Shown: positions 1 to 12,939, counted from the first letter of the stretch. The stretch is 64,000 nt of DNA from Litoditis marina (GCA_964036275.1 OZ038439.1:2503142-2567141), one strand, 5' to 3'. The notes: generated by a model not told the origin, from the sequence alone. Made by a program: numbers and translations.

Positions 1-110
1 ATGCGGACAGTTACAGTATGGAGAGAAAGTATGACTATACAGTTACAGTATGACTATACAGTAGGATACAGTATGGACAATGTTATGACTATACAATTCG
101 TTTGCTACAG
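1..110. repeat. Degenerate short tandem repeat
   Basis: Repeated ACAGTATG, GACTATACAG and TATGACTATACAG words over about 110 bases, with irregular spacing. Nothing coding is seen between it and position 360. Confidence 0.6.
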
Positions 111-364
111 TACAGTATCACTTTGTGAATGGCGGCGCATCTGTTGAAGGCAAACCTATCGAATGCGTGTCTTTGCTATGAAATTTAGCACCGCACCGTG
201 TATGCTATGTGATAACTTCATTTCGAGTTATTGAGCTTTGTTATTTCATCTATCCAGTATAGAAACTACTCCAGATAGAATTACAACAGGAGTAATGTAA
301 ACACAACCACAACTGAACTGTTTCCTTATTTTTTGATTGTTGAAAAAAGTAAAATTCCGTTCAG

Positions 365-696
365 GCTCAGCCGAAAAGAAACCAGGAGGGAAAAAGGACA
401 AAAAGAGAATGAAGGACGCCAAGAAAAACAAGGAGAAGAGAGTGGGTTAAGATTTCGATCGAACTGAGATTTTCTTGCTATTACTTCGCTCACATGTCAC
501 GACTTTTCCGTTTAAACGTATGTTTCATAGTATGAAATAGTTGTAAACTAAAAAAGTCTTCTCTTTCCAGAAGTTTCTGTGCATTCTGATGATCATGGCC
601 CTCATTCTGTTCGTGCTGTGTCTCCTGTTTTTCATCATTGTGGCCGGTCACGTTTTTGCCGGATTCAGCTTCATTACTTCCCTCACAAAAAATTGA
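365..696 (+). CDS. 3' end of a gene for a Lys-rich protein with a C-terminal membrane segment (partial)
   Basis: Two plus-strand exons are proposed, 365-441 and 571-696, joined in phase 0. The first follows a TTCAG acceptor and encodes a very basic stretch rich in Lys, Arg, Asp and Gly. It ends at a weak GTGGGT donor. The second follows a strong CTCTTTCCAG acceptor and encodes 41 residues beginning KFLCILMIMALIL, a clear single transmembrane helix of about 25 residues, then a short tail ending SLTKN and TGA. An AATAAA lies 22 bases after the stop. Upstream exons must be outside the window or in the first 360 bases, where I find none. The product looks like a membrane protein anchored near its C-terminus with a basic juxtamembrane segment. 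No family was recognised. The last exon is better supported than the first. The reverse strand and a second frame across the last exon are also open but look non-coding. Confidence 0.5.
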
Positions 697-717
697 TACA
701 ATGATATAAGTTGTGGG

Positions 718-723
718 AATAAA
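718..723 (+). terminator. Poly(A) signal of the left-edge plus-strand gene
   Basis: AATAAA starts 22 bases after the TGA of the plus-strand gene. The opposing egl-47 signal at 799-804 leaves about 75 bases between the two convergent 3' ends. Confidence 0.6.
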
Positions 724-798
724 GTTAAATACACTAATTTGTTGATTTCCTGGAAGCACCGCAGAGGTATCACAAGGTAACACACAGTAATAGATCAT

Positions 799-804
799 TT
801 TATT
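799..804 (-). terminator. Poly(A) signal of the egl-47-like gene
   Basis: AATAAA read on the minus strand, about 50 bases after the TGA at 855-857. Confidence 0.6.
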
Positions 805-854
805 CATAATAAAGTTTGTAAGTCATCATAGTATAATACACAAAAGTGCAAAGT

Positions 855-3800
855 TCATGTAGAAGTGGTGGAGCTGACGTTTGTGTAGAAGTACTGTTTC
901 ACAATGGGACTCGCGACGTCAATGTTGTTTTCGCGTAACTTGAGAAGAAGGAAGGAGTAGGTCACTATCACCGACACCAACTGAAATTTATTATTGTTGT
1001 AATATTGAAATACATATTTGTACATTTGTATTAGGTTAATGTGAATATTCGACTTGAGTCCAACCGGCATTGTGATTCATTTCACTAGGAAAACAGTGTA
1101 TTAGGAGTCAAGGAGTCAAAGTAAACAAGTATATGTGGTTGTGGTGTGTTTCGAATGGTGCGTTTCCAACTCGAGGAATGTATGCGTGACTTAGATCAAA
1201 ACTTTCTCGTATCTCAAAAAGCATTGGAAACAAACAAAAACCAACCGTGAAAAAGGTGGTTCTTTCCAGTGGAAAAGCTCTCCAAACGGTCATTCCCCAC
1301 ATGAACTGCGTCGACATTTTGTGTACAAAGCATGATATCTAGAAACAAGCTAATGGAATGTGAAAAAGTCGAGATAACGTTTGTTTGTGTAATTATCATC
1401 TAACAGTACAAATCACTATCATATTGCAATCGCTTGCTGTTTTTCGAAGAGTCTGCTACAATGTGTCTGTGTTTTGAAAATCAAACTTCACAGAACTACG
1501 AACGATTCCGATATTTCCACCTAATCAGGATATTTCGGAGTTTTAACTGTTGGAGACAACAACCGAAGAGTTTTGTTTGAAGTTGTGAACCCCATCTCTT
1601 ACCTGGAATCTATCTAGGTCTGCATTGGCGTCCGGGACGATTCTTAGCACTGCGTTTACGATGGAACGAGTCTGAAATAAGTTCGAATTTGACAATGTTT
1701 CTGTCCCAATGCAGTGCTCCAGTAGTGCATGTTTTAATTACGCATTATTTTGATGGCTACCAACCTCACAAAGAATAGCTAAGAAGATTATGACAATTTC
1801 ACTCAAAGTTCCATTTCTCCGTGCAGTGCGAAAAAAAGTACAACTCGTGCACATGCTTATGCTGAATGGGGCAAAGTGTTTCGAAATGTTACGTTAGTGC
1901 AACATTCCCGTTAACTTCAGTACGTCCTTAACCACTTCCCATATTTCATTTGTATGACATTATTATGGATTTCTCTTCAAAGTACCGTTTCATTGGTAGT
2001 CATTCCAGTGGAACAAATGATGGAAATATGGAGCAGTGCCACGAAGAACTGAAGTCCCGCCCAGCACATGGTGAAATGGACATTTCTCGTGAGAAGATAG
2101 CGGATGCGCGGGTTCGTGATCTGCTCGGGGGAGATCGGCTCCAGAAGGCTGGAAAAAAGGAATTCTATAGTCGACGTCAAATCTCAATCGAAAAAGGGTA
2201 GCATACTGTACTCCTCACTTTTCATTGTGTACAAGTACAGATATAGATTTTCGTAATAATGCCACTAGCCTGTAAGCGCGTACCTGTAATATGTGGGGCA
2301 TTACCTTTCAGTACAATGTCAATTAAAGCGTGTTTTTATAGAAAACCGTGACGGAACGTCAGTTGGTCCTGCTCCGCATCTCAAATAGCAAGAATAAGTT
2401 ACTACTTCCAAAGTCGTGATACTCACGTTGCATGTGGTTGTTGCGTGAGAAAATAGATGGTGAGACAGAGAACGAGAAGGGACCAGGCGAGGGAAAACAG
2501 GACAAACGGGTTGAAGAGACTTCCAATGGCTTCCTGGAAATCAGGATGAAAAATATGCGACTTAAAGAATGACGATTATGTGCTCCAATCTCAACGCTTT
2601 AGTCCTTTAAACTGCAATACAATTTCCAGTTGCAGTTCAAAGGACTGACGCGCCGAGATTGGAGCACATAATCGTCCTACTTTAAAAGTCATGAGATTGC
2701 CTCAAGCGAAATGGGAGCAAAGTTAATTTGGTCATATATACTGAGTCAACCTTTTAGAACGATAGAACTCAACTGTACATTACTTTTGATTTATGTTTTC
2801 AATTGTATTGTTTCTTTTCGCATAGTTCTCACTATTGATATTTGATAAGACTAGAACTGGTAGAAACTGTCACCGTGAACCATTGTTTACCTGAACATTT
2901 GTAATGCGCAGAAACTGTTCATAGTAAAACTTCAAGCTGAAGTGTCGTTTTCGGTGCTCTTTGTCCATGGATTTGATCAACGTCCTGGAAAAACCAATTA
3001 GTTTTCTTCGATAATCCAGACAGAAAAAGGTGCTAGTTGAGTTTTTTGAAGTCAAATCTATGCGTCTAAAATCATAAAACGACTGAAAAGATTGTGGGAA
3101 ATGTGTATGTATTATATTATATGCTGAGAAGTGCTCGGTAGAAACACAGTTTTCGAAATTGTAATGTCAATGTCATTTTTTTTATTCAATTCCCGAGTTC
3201 TTTCTTTGGGGATGCTTGTATTTGACAGAACTGGTTGAACAGTTCGGAAAGGGTAAAACAAAGAGTATTTGTTTACTCTCACCTGCAATAAAATCGTACG
3301 ATTCTATTGTACAGATCATAGTACATCAGAGGAACAATGTTCCAAACGGTCAATGTTGGGACAATGAGAAAGGCAGTATCTTGGATTATGCCAGCGCCCA
3401 GTCTGAAATGAATGAAAATTGGGAAAACTATAGGTTTTTCTTCTTCTAAGGCAAACATGTACCCTTCTGCCCCTATACGGTGTTTTCACTTTTCCACTGT
3501 GTTTGTAGTTTGATGCCGTTGCTTCATGGTCAAACTGAACAATTCCAAGCGTGTACAGAGAAAAAAAACAACCGAAATTTGGTAAATCCTCAAGAACTGT
3601 GAATTTCTTCAGACATTAGAATGTTGTTCTGTAAAAACTTGCTTTTCTAACCCGTACAGAACACGTTTCGCACTATATAAGAATCATGCATAGTTGTCAG
3701 TTTTGTTTAGAGCAAAAAACTAATATCGTTGTGTACGACTTTCCTATTGTTTTTCTAGGTCCACTAGGAGACTTTTAATTTTGAAACCGAGTTATTTTGT

Positions 3801-6800
3801 CCTTTCTGCCAACTAATTGGTTGCACTAATTGACTTGGTTAACCTAATTACGAGTGCCGTCAGAAGTTATTTCAAGAAAATGTTTTGTGAGGATGATGTT
3901 TGGTGAAGAGTAGACGTACTATTTTTTCACTATTAATCAGTGAAATAATGACACACGTCACTGAAAGAATCGAGAAACTACGGAGTGATTAGGACTTCGT
4001 TGTATTTTTCTCAACATTGACAAACTTTGATCGAAAAGCAACCTAATAAAACTACAAACCCAGCGAAATAGATGAGCAATTATGACCGCATAATACTTTA
4101 ATCGCATAAAATTTAACACAACATGGACAAACGTATTTCGCCTAAAAATATGAAGAAGCAACCGAATGTGTTCTCACGTGTTATTCACACTTTCATCTTT
4201 CTCAAACTGCGTCGAAAACTCAAAAAAAAACAGTATTAACTGACTGTTGCTCGGTGACGATGAATTCCACGAGTCGAAAAGTGAAGGGAATCATGAAAGC
4301 GATTGCGGTGAAACAGAAGAATACCCATTTGTACTTTCGGATGGGGGGACTCATGTGGAAGGCGCTGCGGAAACACACGTCCACTGAATCTAGAGTCTGG
4401 AAAGGGTAAGAATCAATGTCCTCCTCTTTACAATAAGTTTTGTGGAACCGTTGTTCCATCCTCAGGCAATTCTCAGCTAATTGGTCAGCTTGTAGTGGCC
4501 TCGGCGAGTGAGGGTGCAGAGTACGTGCTAGAAGATCCCGGCACCTTCATCCCATCCTGCGTCTCCTCATACATACGCTATTTCTCTGCTCTCACATCCC
4601 GTCGGGATGTAAGAGACGAGAAATAGTGAGGCAGAGCGTGAGACGCAGAACGGGATGAAGGTGTCGGGATCTTCTAGCATTCGTACTCTGATCATCAGAG
4701 AGAAATAGACGGTCTTAGCCTCTCTGCAGCCTCATTGAGCAGTGTGCTCTCTCGCTTTTCTAGCTTGCTATAATAGCAGAAAATCGGCACCAAGTTTTGG
4801 GTTTGCTGTTGTTGAGTTGGTTCCAGTGCGTTCTCATATGCTAGCGAGTGATCAATGACCGCTCGCTGGCATCGTTCAAGCGACCACGTTACACGGAAGT
4901 TAAATAAAAGTTTTGGTCCATTCATAACTTTCACAATGCTAAAATAATTGCTGTAACCAAGTCGGAAATGAAAACAAACCTTCAGTAGTCGCAAATGTTC
5001 CTTGATCCGAATAGCAAAAAGAGAGATGATGAATGCGTTGATCAGCGGTTTTATGCCGGTTATGATACAGGAGACGGTGCCGGCATGCATTAGGCCAAAA
5101 CGGTCCTGAAACAAAATAATCTTGTTCAAATGTAGGTGGCAGGGTACTGTAGAACTGAGTTTTCGCCGTGATACAACACTCTGGTGAGCTCTTTTGTGTT
5201 TGTTGATTGGTCAGAAAAAGAAAAAAATCTGTTTTCGAAATACCATTCACTAGTTCTGAACAACAAACCAAACAGCAAACCTACCTGTACATTGTCTTCT
5301 ACAAATGCTTTGTAACGTAAAATTGCATGCATTTTCATGTTTATTGAATTTTATACGTGAAAAACATGGTGTGAAAACAAACCCTGTATGCAGTGATCAG
5401 CCAAATGTTGTTGTTCAGAAGATACGTGTTGAAGAGGACCGCAGCGATGGAGAAGTTCATCATCAAAATGTACCACTGAAATGAAAGTTTAGAACGCGTC
5501 GCATACTTATTTGGGGTTGTCCGCAGAACAATTGATCATCTATGATTTACTATTATACCGCCCTGTCACTGCCCCGAACTACAATGTTGAAAACATAATG
5601 TAACGAGTAGTGTTTTCAAAGGTGGTGTGAAAGTTAGCAAACTCCTACCAAATTGCATTCTTTTCTTGGTTACGACTGTGCCTTTCACTTTAACTATCGT
5701 GTTTTCTATAAGTTTAGTGTGAGTGTATGACAAACTGCATTATTTGAACCAAAAATGCAAATTAAAGGACTTTGAACTTCATGATTCGAGTTTAGCATTT
5801 TGAACCAACCAGAAATCGTTTGACGGTCCGTTTTCCCCTTCTCCGGTTCCGGATTCCGGGAAAAAGCGCGAGGCAACGGAAGAATATCAGAATATGACGA
5901 AGACATCGAGAAACGCACGTGACACCTCTGAATTGGAATGATTGGTACACGTGAATGATACATACGTGTTCTTCACGTGTTGTACGTGCGTAGTAACTAA
6001 AGACAGACTCTCGTCTTCTGTTTCAATGTTCGGTTAACAGTGGGTACAAGGTTCAGGTTGATTTGTGAACTTTTAACCTTTTAACAATACTTCTACGAGT
6101 ACATTACGTTTACAGTCTTATTTCAAAACTGTTTTTGATGACTAATGACACGTTTTCTCTTATTATTCGGCCTGGAAGGTGTTAGTTCACGTAAGTTAAC
6201 CCCTAATTTAGGTGCTACAGACAGTAACCCCCTAACGATACCCTACAGGTGAAAACTAAACCCACAGTCTGATAGGTCTTGTCATGTGCTGAGTTGGTAG
6301 TGAAATCATTAAATAGATTGCAACTAGTAAGTTGGAAAGAGAATAATGAGCAAGACAGACGGTCTCTAAGGTTTTATCCCAATTTACGTTCTTTTCCTTC
6401 TCTCAGGGGAGAGAGAAGCGATTATATGTCAATCATCTCCAGAATGAGAAGTCGCAAGAAAAGTAGCAAAATGAGCTATCATTTCAAGATATAGCCAGAA
6501 AACAAGGATTTATGGGATCATTATGAAACTCTGTTTCTAGCGGAATTTCGAAAATACACAAACTCGAATTTGAAAGTTTCTATGCGTTTTCGCTTTCTGA
6601 TAGTTTTGTCTAGAATAGTGGTACTGATAAACTCTCAACAGTTGAGGGTTTCTATTCGGAAGTGGAATTTTCGAAACGATTGAATAGTCTATTGAAGTAA
6701 CTAAATACCAAAACAATTCTACTTGTTGTCATCATACATCATGTATGGCTTTCTTGCAAGCAGCATCCTTTGTATAGCAATTAGTTTAATGTTACTAAAA

Positions 6801-8582
6801 CAAAATGAAAGTATCCCTGGAGTGTTGGTATTTAAATTTTAATTAGAATCGGAGCCTGCAGTTCAACTATTAATTCGTTGGGTACTTTTCTTTATTACAA
6901 AGAGTCCAAAGATCTGAAGCTGAGAGGGAACTACCATAGTCTGGAACACTCAATCGAATTTAATATAGTATACCAAATTATATAAAACTCTTGTCATTTC
7001 AATAATGATCAGACAAAATCAAATATAGTTTTCATGAGTCCCAGTTAAAGTTTGACCACGTTACTATACCGAAGACTGATATAATGTTTCGAATGCTCAC
7101 TGGGAGGGAATACGAGCATGGATTAAAAGTTGTTTTCAAATTGTTCTTACGCTCCAGACCAAATTGGAAACTATTCCTTGTTTCATGTCTCACGTAACTT
7201 ATCAGTCTCACGTAACTTATCAGACTCATGTGCACTGGTCAAGGACGCCAACAATCGGAAAACATTGCGCTCGCGACTTCTCAACCCATTTTTCTGTTCT
7301 CTAGTACTCAGCGTTTGAACTCACACGTGATTCAATAAATATTAATGTTTTTTCTTCTGTTTTTTAAATATACAGTCCCATTTGTTACCTCCATGTGCAC
7401 TCGGGAAGGACGTGTTCCGAGGTTTTCTTTCCCAAATCGTCTACCCACTCATCCCCGGTATGCGACATCTCTAGGATTCCGTTGGTGATCGTTTTCGAGT
7501 TTTTCGGAGTCATCTGAAAAATTCACAACTCCAAACTTTAACTTTGAATCACAACATTTGAGATATTTTGGTGAAATTGTTTCTACTGCTGGTTTTACCC
7601 TTTCGATTTCATAGTATGATTTGAAGTGGTTATGTTCCACGGTTGTTGAGTAGACCTTATAAGTTTCGTATAGTTGACAATAATTCACTGGTGACGTGAT
7701 AGAGGAATGCGAGACTTGACTGATGAAATAGGAAAGATACTGCTTCTATTCTCATGCAACAGTTCACTCCAATGAGCCCGTTCCCGCTAACTTACCTTGT
7801 TTAGTGAAAGACAGCGTTCTATGGAAGAACACCTTTGTGAAAACGAGATAAAAATAATCAATTTTTAGGTATTCATTCTGAGAACCGCTCACAGGTAAAA
7901 TGACCATTTTTGCAGGACAAATGATCTGTTACACCGTGGGCTTGGTGGTTGTGATTCTAACCTCTGATTGTGTTTCAGACTTCAGAAAACAAGAAAAACA
8001 CTATAATCGTCGCCAACGAAAAGGTGGGAGGATACTGTATATTTCACTTCCCGCTGTATACGCACACATGTCTTCGATTCCAAAGCTTACATGTTATGTG
8101 CTCCTATAGCGCAGTGGTTAACGCTTTGTTATCAATCTTTTCCATGCTCAATACCAACGTTACAGTATCAATCTGGGAGGGATTCAAGAGTTTTGCATTC
8201 TTTCGCAATAACCATTTCGCACGGGACTTTCGAATCATTTTGCATTTATTATGTATTCACACTTTTGAACTCATTTATGATTTCAATAAATTATTCTATT
8301 CTATTCTATTCTTTTGCTTGCAGGTTCGATTCCGCCGAGCGACAGAAATTTATGAATTTGGCACTCACTATAGGAGTGGCCGAATCATCAACGTAGTTTC
8401 TCCCAACACACAGTTATTTTCGTTCAAGCGACAAACACAGCGAAATAGGGAAAAAACCTACCTGATATGTGAACAAAGTTCTATGGAATAGTTCTTACCC
8501 TGTATCCATTTGGTTTCTCTGGTTGGTTCGGTTCCTGTTCTTCATCGACTGTCAGAGAAACTGCTTCGTTGAAGGGGTACAT
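855..8582 (-). CDS. egl-47: Gustatory-receptor-family (7tm_7/Gr-like) membrane receptor, EGL-47-like
   Basis: Twelve phase-consistent exons: 8499-8582, 7389-7513, 5810-5927, 5383-5475, 4980-5105, 4245-4396, 2891-2984, 2427-2533, 1986-2148, 1603-1671, 1246-1305, 855-980. They join into 438 codons plus TGA. Residues 1-109 are mainly hydrophilic, with a Gr-like stretch LIFFRCLALFPGI near residue 83. Hydrophobic helices follow in exons 4, 5, 6, 8 and 9, and the last exon carries the family's final-helix hallmark VIVTYSFLLLKLR (Gr proteins have TYxxxLLQF). Six helices are clear and one is marginal, so a phase-0 exon may have been missed. EGL-47 is an orphan receptor acting in neurons; the orthology is my inference from family and position next to fshr-1. 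Exons 1 and 2 each begin with ATG directly after an acceptor, so alternative starts are likely. A possible 5' exon ends in ATG at 10435-10437, before GTAAG. Confidence 0.8.
2562..2685. mobile_element. TTAA-flanked foldback MITE (family H, copy 1)
   Basis: A hairpin element in an intron of the egl-47-like gene. Its arms carry GACGATTATGTG and the complement CACATAATCGTC, its ends lie in TTAA, and the arms nearly meet in the middle. Related copies lie at 15548-15670 and 37624-37747. The TTAA ends are typical of piggyBac-type non-autonomous elements. Confidence 0.8.
4517..4690. mobile_element. Long palindromic foldback element (family P, copy 1)
   Basis: An almost complete 174-bp palindrome from CAGAGTACG to CGTACTCTG, centred on CATCCCGTCGGGATG. 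It sits in an intron of the egl-47-like gene. Its words AGATCCCGGCACCTTCATCC and CTGCGTCTC recur at 24261-24420, 14925-14983 and, decayed, near 13200-13290 and 12055-12115. No coding capacity. Confidence 0.8.
8026..8392 (+). mobile_element. tRNA-derived SINE, interrupted copy (S1)
   Basis: It has a GATACTGTATAT-type head, a box A-like TAGCGCAGTGG near 8107 and a box B GGTTCGATTCC near 8323, then GAATTTGGCACTCACTATAG. In the other copies the two boxes are about 45 bases apart. Here roughly 190 bases of AT-rich DNA split them. It lies in an intron of the egl-47-like gene. Confidence 0.75.
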
Positions 8583-8959
8583 CTGGAATGATTTCGGTTG
8601 GATTGCAGTTAAATCTACTTCAATTGATTAAACATAAGTAGATCAATGAAAGGAAGTTAGTTAGAATTAAGCTAATAAATGAATGAGTATGTAAACTGAA
8701 ACAAGTGAATACCATCTATGAAAGCTAATTATGAAAAATGTCGCAAATTTCGCAAAGTGGATTAAATGTTAGGGTGTAACGATGTGGAGCAACAAATTTT
8801 TTTTCAAAATGATTAGAGTTGAGAATTGAACAGAAACACTGACGTTCAGAGCGAATTTCACAAATTCACCGTATATGGCTGATCTAGGGCAGTCGTGACA
8901 TAGCAAACCGAACTGGTTATGAAAATTGAATCAAGGTGAGAGAACTTAGGTTCAGACTT

Positions 8960-9144
8960 CAGGCGGCGTAGCAATCCCAACAAAAGTTCATGAGATCACC
9001 TCATGAGCTATTAGCACGAGCTTCTCGTGAGATTCCATTGATTGCTATGCTACAACATGGAGAGTTCACGAGTAGCTCATGAGGTCTTCATGAGAGTCTC
9101 ATGTGAACTTCTCGTGAGGTTGGACGGTTTGCTACGCCGCCAGG
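8960..9144. mobile_element. GGCGGCGTAGCAA terminal-inverted-repeat MITE (copy 1)
   Basis: The ends are GGCGGCGTAGCAA and the complement TTTGCTACGCCGCC. The interior is full of palindromic CTCATGAG and CACGAG words. A second full copy is at 35536-35744. Decayed relatives lie near 44779-44920 and 63776-63925. Confidence 0.75.
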
Positions 9145-10430
9145 TTAAACTTTGTGAATTTTACCCACAAGCTCTCCCGTGAGAGACAAGAGTACGAATG
9201 CAAAGATTTTCTAGCGACCAATTTACGACTTGCATCTTTCGCAACATGAGCTACTTCCTGCTAACACATTTTTGTTCTGAACGACAAGACCACGAAATAG
9301 TGTTTATTGAATAGGACGCAGGATGAAATCTGTGCGCCGGGATATGTCTGCATACGGCTTGCATACACAAGAGAAGTGAATTGTGTGCCTAATTATATTC
9401 ACGTTTTGCAACTGAATGCACGCGAAATTGATTGAGACAATTGTTTTCCCGACAGGTTGAGGGAAATATGTGCTATTTTGAATAGATAAAGAGGTTCCGC
9501 GTCTAGACTTGGAGTAAATAAAACAAACATATAAAACGTGAAAACAGTTTTTTTAGACACTTTCTCGATCATTCACGTTCAAGATATTACCGAAAAAGAT
9601 ATTTTAGTCAATATTTTCGTTCATACGTTCTCAATTTTTGTGTTTCACGAGATTTCCCTGAAATTCGACTACCCATATATAGAAAGCCATGTGCATCAAG
9701 TTCTAAATCAGTTTTTTCGAATTAAAAAAACTACGATTCTGAGACAGATTTCCGAGTTCAAACATTCAAGGAATGAACAGGAAAAAAAACTTTCTTCTTA
9801 CGTCATGCAACAAAATATGAATAAAAATGCACCGAAAGTGCTCGAAATGGAGAAGCGTGAGATTATGCTGCACCGAAAGTTTGTTTGCGTTGCGCATTAG
9901 ATAAACTGAGGAAAAACATGAAAAAAGACAAAAAACCAGAAAACTGAAATCTGTTGGATAAAATGGCACATGTTCAGTGAAATACTTTTTAATTGGCGAG
10001 GATATTCAAAATACTCTAGAGAACTTGAGGGAACTGAGAAAAACCAAATTCTAAGACTTTGAACAACAGCTGTAGGTGAAATAAACCTTTTTTCATTCAA
10101 CCAAGAAATATTTAGATTATGTACTTGAACTAAAAAAAACGGGTAAAAAAAGCAGTTTTTAAACAATTACGAAAGAAAACAAAAAAGTAATTTTACTCAA
10201 AACAGAATCATATCCAATATGTGCAAAGTGCCTAATTAGGTCTTGAAACTTCCTTCCAAGAAGCTCTTTTTTAAAGGCGGAGTTATACCCAAAACGCAAA
10301 TCAAATTATGCTTTTTTTGTACTTGCACGACGAAACTTGCACAACTCGATTATAAATATGTTTCGAGTCATATTAGTTCTGAGTAAGATAGACAGACGAT
10401 TCAGGGAAGAGAAGGTTTTGGATGATTAAC
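9145..10430. other. Upstream region of the egl-47-like gene, no gene seen
   Basis: AT-rich. The frame at 9538-9900 is open for 120 codons on the plus strand but has no ATG at its start and a composition like its surroundings. A possible non-coding first exon of egl-47 could end at 10435 (ATG followed by GTAAG on the minus strand). Confidence 0.5.
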
Positions 10431-10518
10431 TTACCATCCTGTTAAATTATGGTTTTTATTAAGTGTTTGCTCTCGAGTATACTGATTCCTCACGCTGACT
10501 TTTGAAAAAGAACAGTTA

Positions 10519-10647
10519 TATACTAATAGTCAACTGCACAGTCACGTGAAATATGTTAAACACAGCAGAACTCAGAGCAATGATAAAGTGCACGATCCCC
10601 AATTAGAATGCTAACGTTACGTGACTATTCAATTTACTTCTAGTATA
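10519..10647. mobile_element. CAGTCACGTGA-type MITE (family M, copy 1)
   Basis: About 129 bp with imperfect terminal inverted repeats starting TATACTA and containing AGTCACGT, and TA at both ends. The interior has AACACAGCAGAACTCAGA and AAAGTGCAC. Other copies: 19366-19492, 20700-21088, 24605-24745, 46375-46506, 51716-51852, 54298-54395 (partial) and 56603-56741. Confidence 0.8.
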
Positions 10648-11472
10648 AAGTGGTTAGGTTTCGAAATTGGAGTATGCAGTTTGTTTCAGAATAGTGGATC
10701 TGGGTATAAAAATCATCGCCACTTAAAAACTGGAATACACCACTGAGAAGATAATGTTTCAATTACACGACGTGCTATTAACTCGTAAGTTGTGGATCTT
10801 CAGTACAAGGAGTGACCAAACATTCGTGGTAGTTTGAGAGCATTACATCCCTTAGCTTACAAATTTCGATAAAAAAATAAACGAGATCTAACTAAAAACC
10901 CCGCAGACTTTGGAGCATTACCACATCGTGTGCAAGGCTTGTTCAAAAACACGACCTCTGATTAGGATTGATTGTTCTGATGAGGCCTCGACCACTGACC
11001 CTAAGACATCGTAAAGGTGGTGAGGCCGAAACGATGTATTTTATTTTGAACTTAGTCATTATTAACTTCATAGATAGTATTTATTACTTTTAATTCATTT
11101 AACCATTCATTTATTGACTCTATACTGTGACATCGGAATTCGAGTAACATTCCTGACTTTGTAAAACGAACGACTGGCTAGTTACGTATAATTCGGCAAA
11201 ATGAGATGCTGATGCATGAGAGAACGTAAATTGAGTAGCAAACATGACTAGCAACCCTAATTTGCCCACAAAACCACAAAAACACTAGTAAATAAGTGGA
11301 ATATACACGTGAGACGTGGAAATGATATTTAAGTGGGCAATAATCCAGATACATTACGTTGAAAATGGAGAAAATGAAGAAAAAAATATACATAATTTTC
11401 ACTTTTGCCATCAATGTTTATGCTGGGCGTCAAAAAGGTCACTGTGCCTTTAGAACATAAACATTGACAAGA

Positions 11473-11700
11473 CAATGTTTCTCTGGAAATGAACTTGGTC
11501 GATGACGAAAAACTCTATTATTACCCTCTCTCTCTTCTCTCTGTTTCTCTCCCAGTTCCTCTCCCTACAAATCAACAAAACATCAACTCACCCCGTAAAA
11601 CTTTCACGCGTCTCTTTATCTTTCCTCTCTCTCTCTCTCGTTTTCTCTCTGTTGTTTCTCTCTCTTTCTCTCTTCATACTCTCTCCAAAAAAGGAAAAAC
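11473..11700 (+). repeat. CT-rich repeat, inverted partner of 15098-15251
   Basis: Pyrimidine-rich DNA enclosing GGTCGATGACGAAAAACTC and AACATCAACTCACCCCGTAA. The same words occur inverted at 15098-15251, which fixes the two blocks as inverted copies about 3.5 kb apart. The open frames here are low-complexity Ser/Leu/Arg shadows. Confidence 0.75.
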
Positions 11701-12154
11701 ATAGAAAATATTGTACTTTCATCGATTTCAGTATGAACAGTCTGTGTTAAATACCAATAAACATAAAGAGAAGTCTCTCTCCTCTCTTTTGTATGTTCTC
11801 CATTTTTCCATTTTATTGCTTGGCAGGACATTTTATCGGGTGGCTAAAATTTAACGATTCGAAGCAGAAAATAGAAAGCGCAAAAACGCTGGATGTAGTT
11901 CTAAAGATAAGTTTTTGTGTAGTATATTCTTCATAGAATGGTAATATGAAGATAAGAGCGAAATGTGACTGGAAGTCTTGACAATACCGGCCCATTCATT
12001 TTATTCGACGTTTTTTGCTTTGCGCCATTTTTGTACGAAAATCATATATTTGCTGGATGTGAGAGCAGAAAAATAGCGTATATTTCAGGAGACGTAGGTC
12101 GGAATGGAAATACCGGGATGTTCAAGAGAACGGCTTCTGAAGATATAGTGCAGG

Positions 12155-12330
12155 CCAAATTTATAAATTGCCGGAATCGAACCTGCGAGCAAAAGATCTG
12201 TAGTCAGGTGGTAACCACTGCTCTACGAGAGTCGTTAACTGGCAAGGTTTTGAATGAGATACATATGTCCATACACAGCGGAAATGTAGATATACAGTAC
12301 TCTCCCACCCCTCCGTGGGCTACGACTATA
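12155..12330 (-). mobile_element. tRNA-derived SINE (S2)
   Basis: On the minus strand it has box B GGTTCGATTCC and a decayed box A next to GGTTACCACC, then the shared head whose complement is ATATACAGTACTCTCCC. No functional tRNA fold is evident. Confidence 0.7.
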
Positions 12331-12939
12331 GGAACTCCCGAACATGTTTGATTCTGCTGTTTTGCGGAATATAAGATCAGATTTCCTGAAGCTGCTGGCC
12401 GTTCAGTGCGAAAACTTCTAATTGCTGAAACCTGAGGCCTAGATATTTTCTAACTATGCATGAATCCAAACTGAAGATGATGAGAGGGTTCAACAGACGT
12501 TCTCGTCACATAATGTTAACATGAAAGTTTTTCAAAATGTAGGTTTGGGAAGATAGCGAATTTTAGAGACGCGGGTCAGACTACCATTCGACTACCAGAG
12601 ACTACCAGAGACTACCATTTGGAATATTTTTGCATACGGCCCAAGGCTTCTTTGGATGAAAACTGCAAAATGCACACAATAAAGAGACCGAGCGAACTCC
12701 TACAATAATAGAATAACAATTTATTTCCGAACCGACGAACTTAATTGCAAAATAGAAGCCATTGCGGAAGTTCCATCATAAGCGATGCGGGAAATATAAT
12801 TATGTCTGGAGTTTTGCCGGGATGACTTTCGAGCCTATTGAACAGCATTTTCAATTAGAAAGGGCAGTGGTACACTGAAAATGGCATAAATTGAGGCATA
12901 ATGGATGTTGCGCCAGGCAAATAATCAACTTTTTGTGTC

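Noticed and set aside
4900..4938. Possible final exon of egl-47 after a 41-base intron (TTTTAG acceptor, 12 codons then TAA)
   Set aside because: The downstream exons 4245-855 continue in phase and include the conserved last helix, so this short ending is at best an alternative.
4695..4940. Open frame continuing past exon 4980-5105 of egl-47
   Set aside because: It reads through a good donor into repeat-bearing intron sequence; the exon ends at CTGAAG before GTTTGT.
9538..9900. 120-codon plus-strand open frame
   Set aside because: It begins at GTG, has no ATG at the start, no splice context and AT-driven composition. No relation to a known protein.
11965..12351. 128-codon plus-strand open frame
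   Set aside because: Its second half is the reverse of tRNA-derived SINE copy S2, so the frame is accidental.
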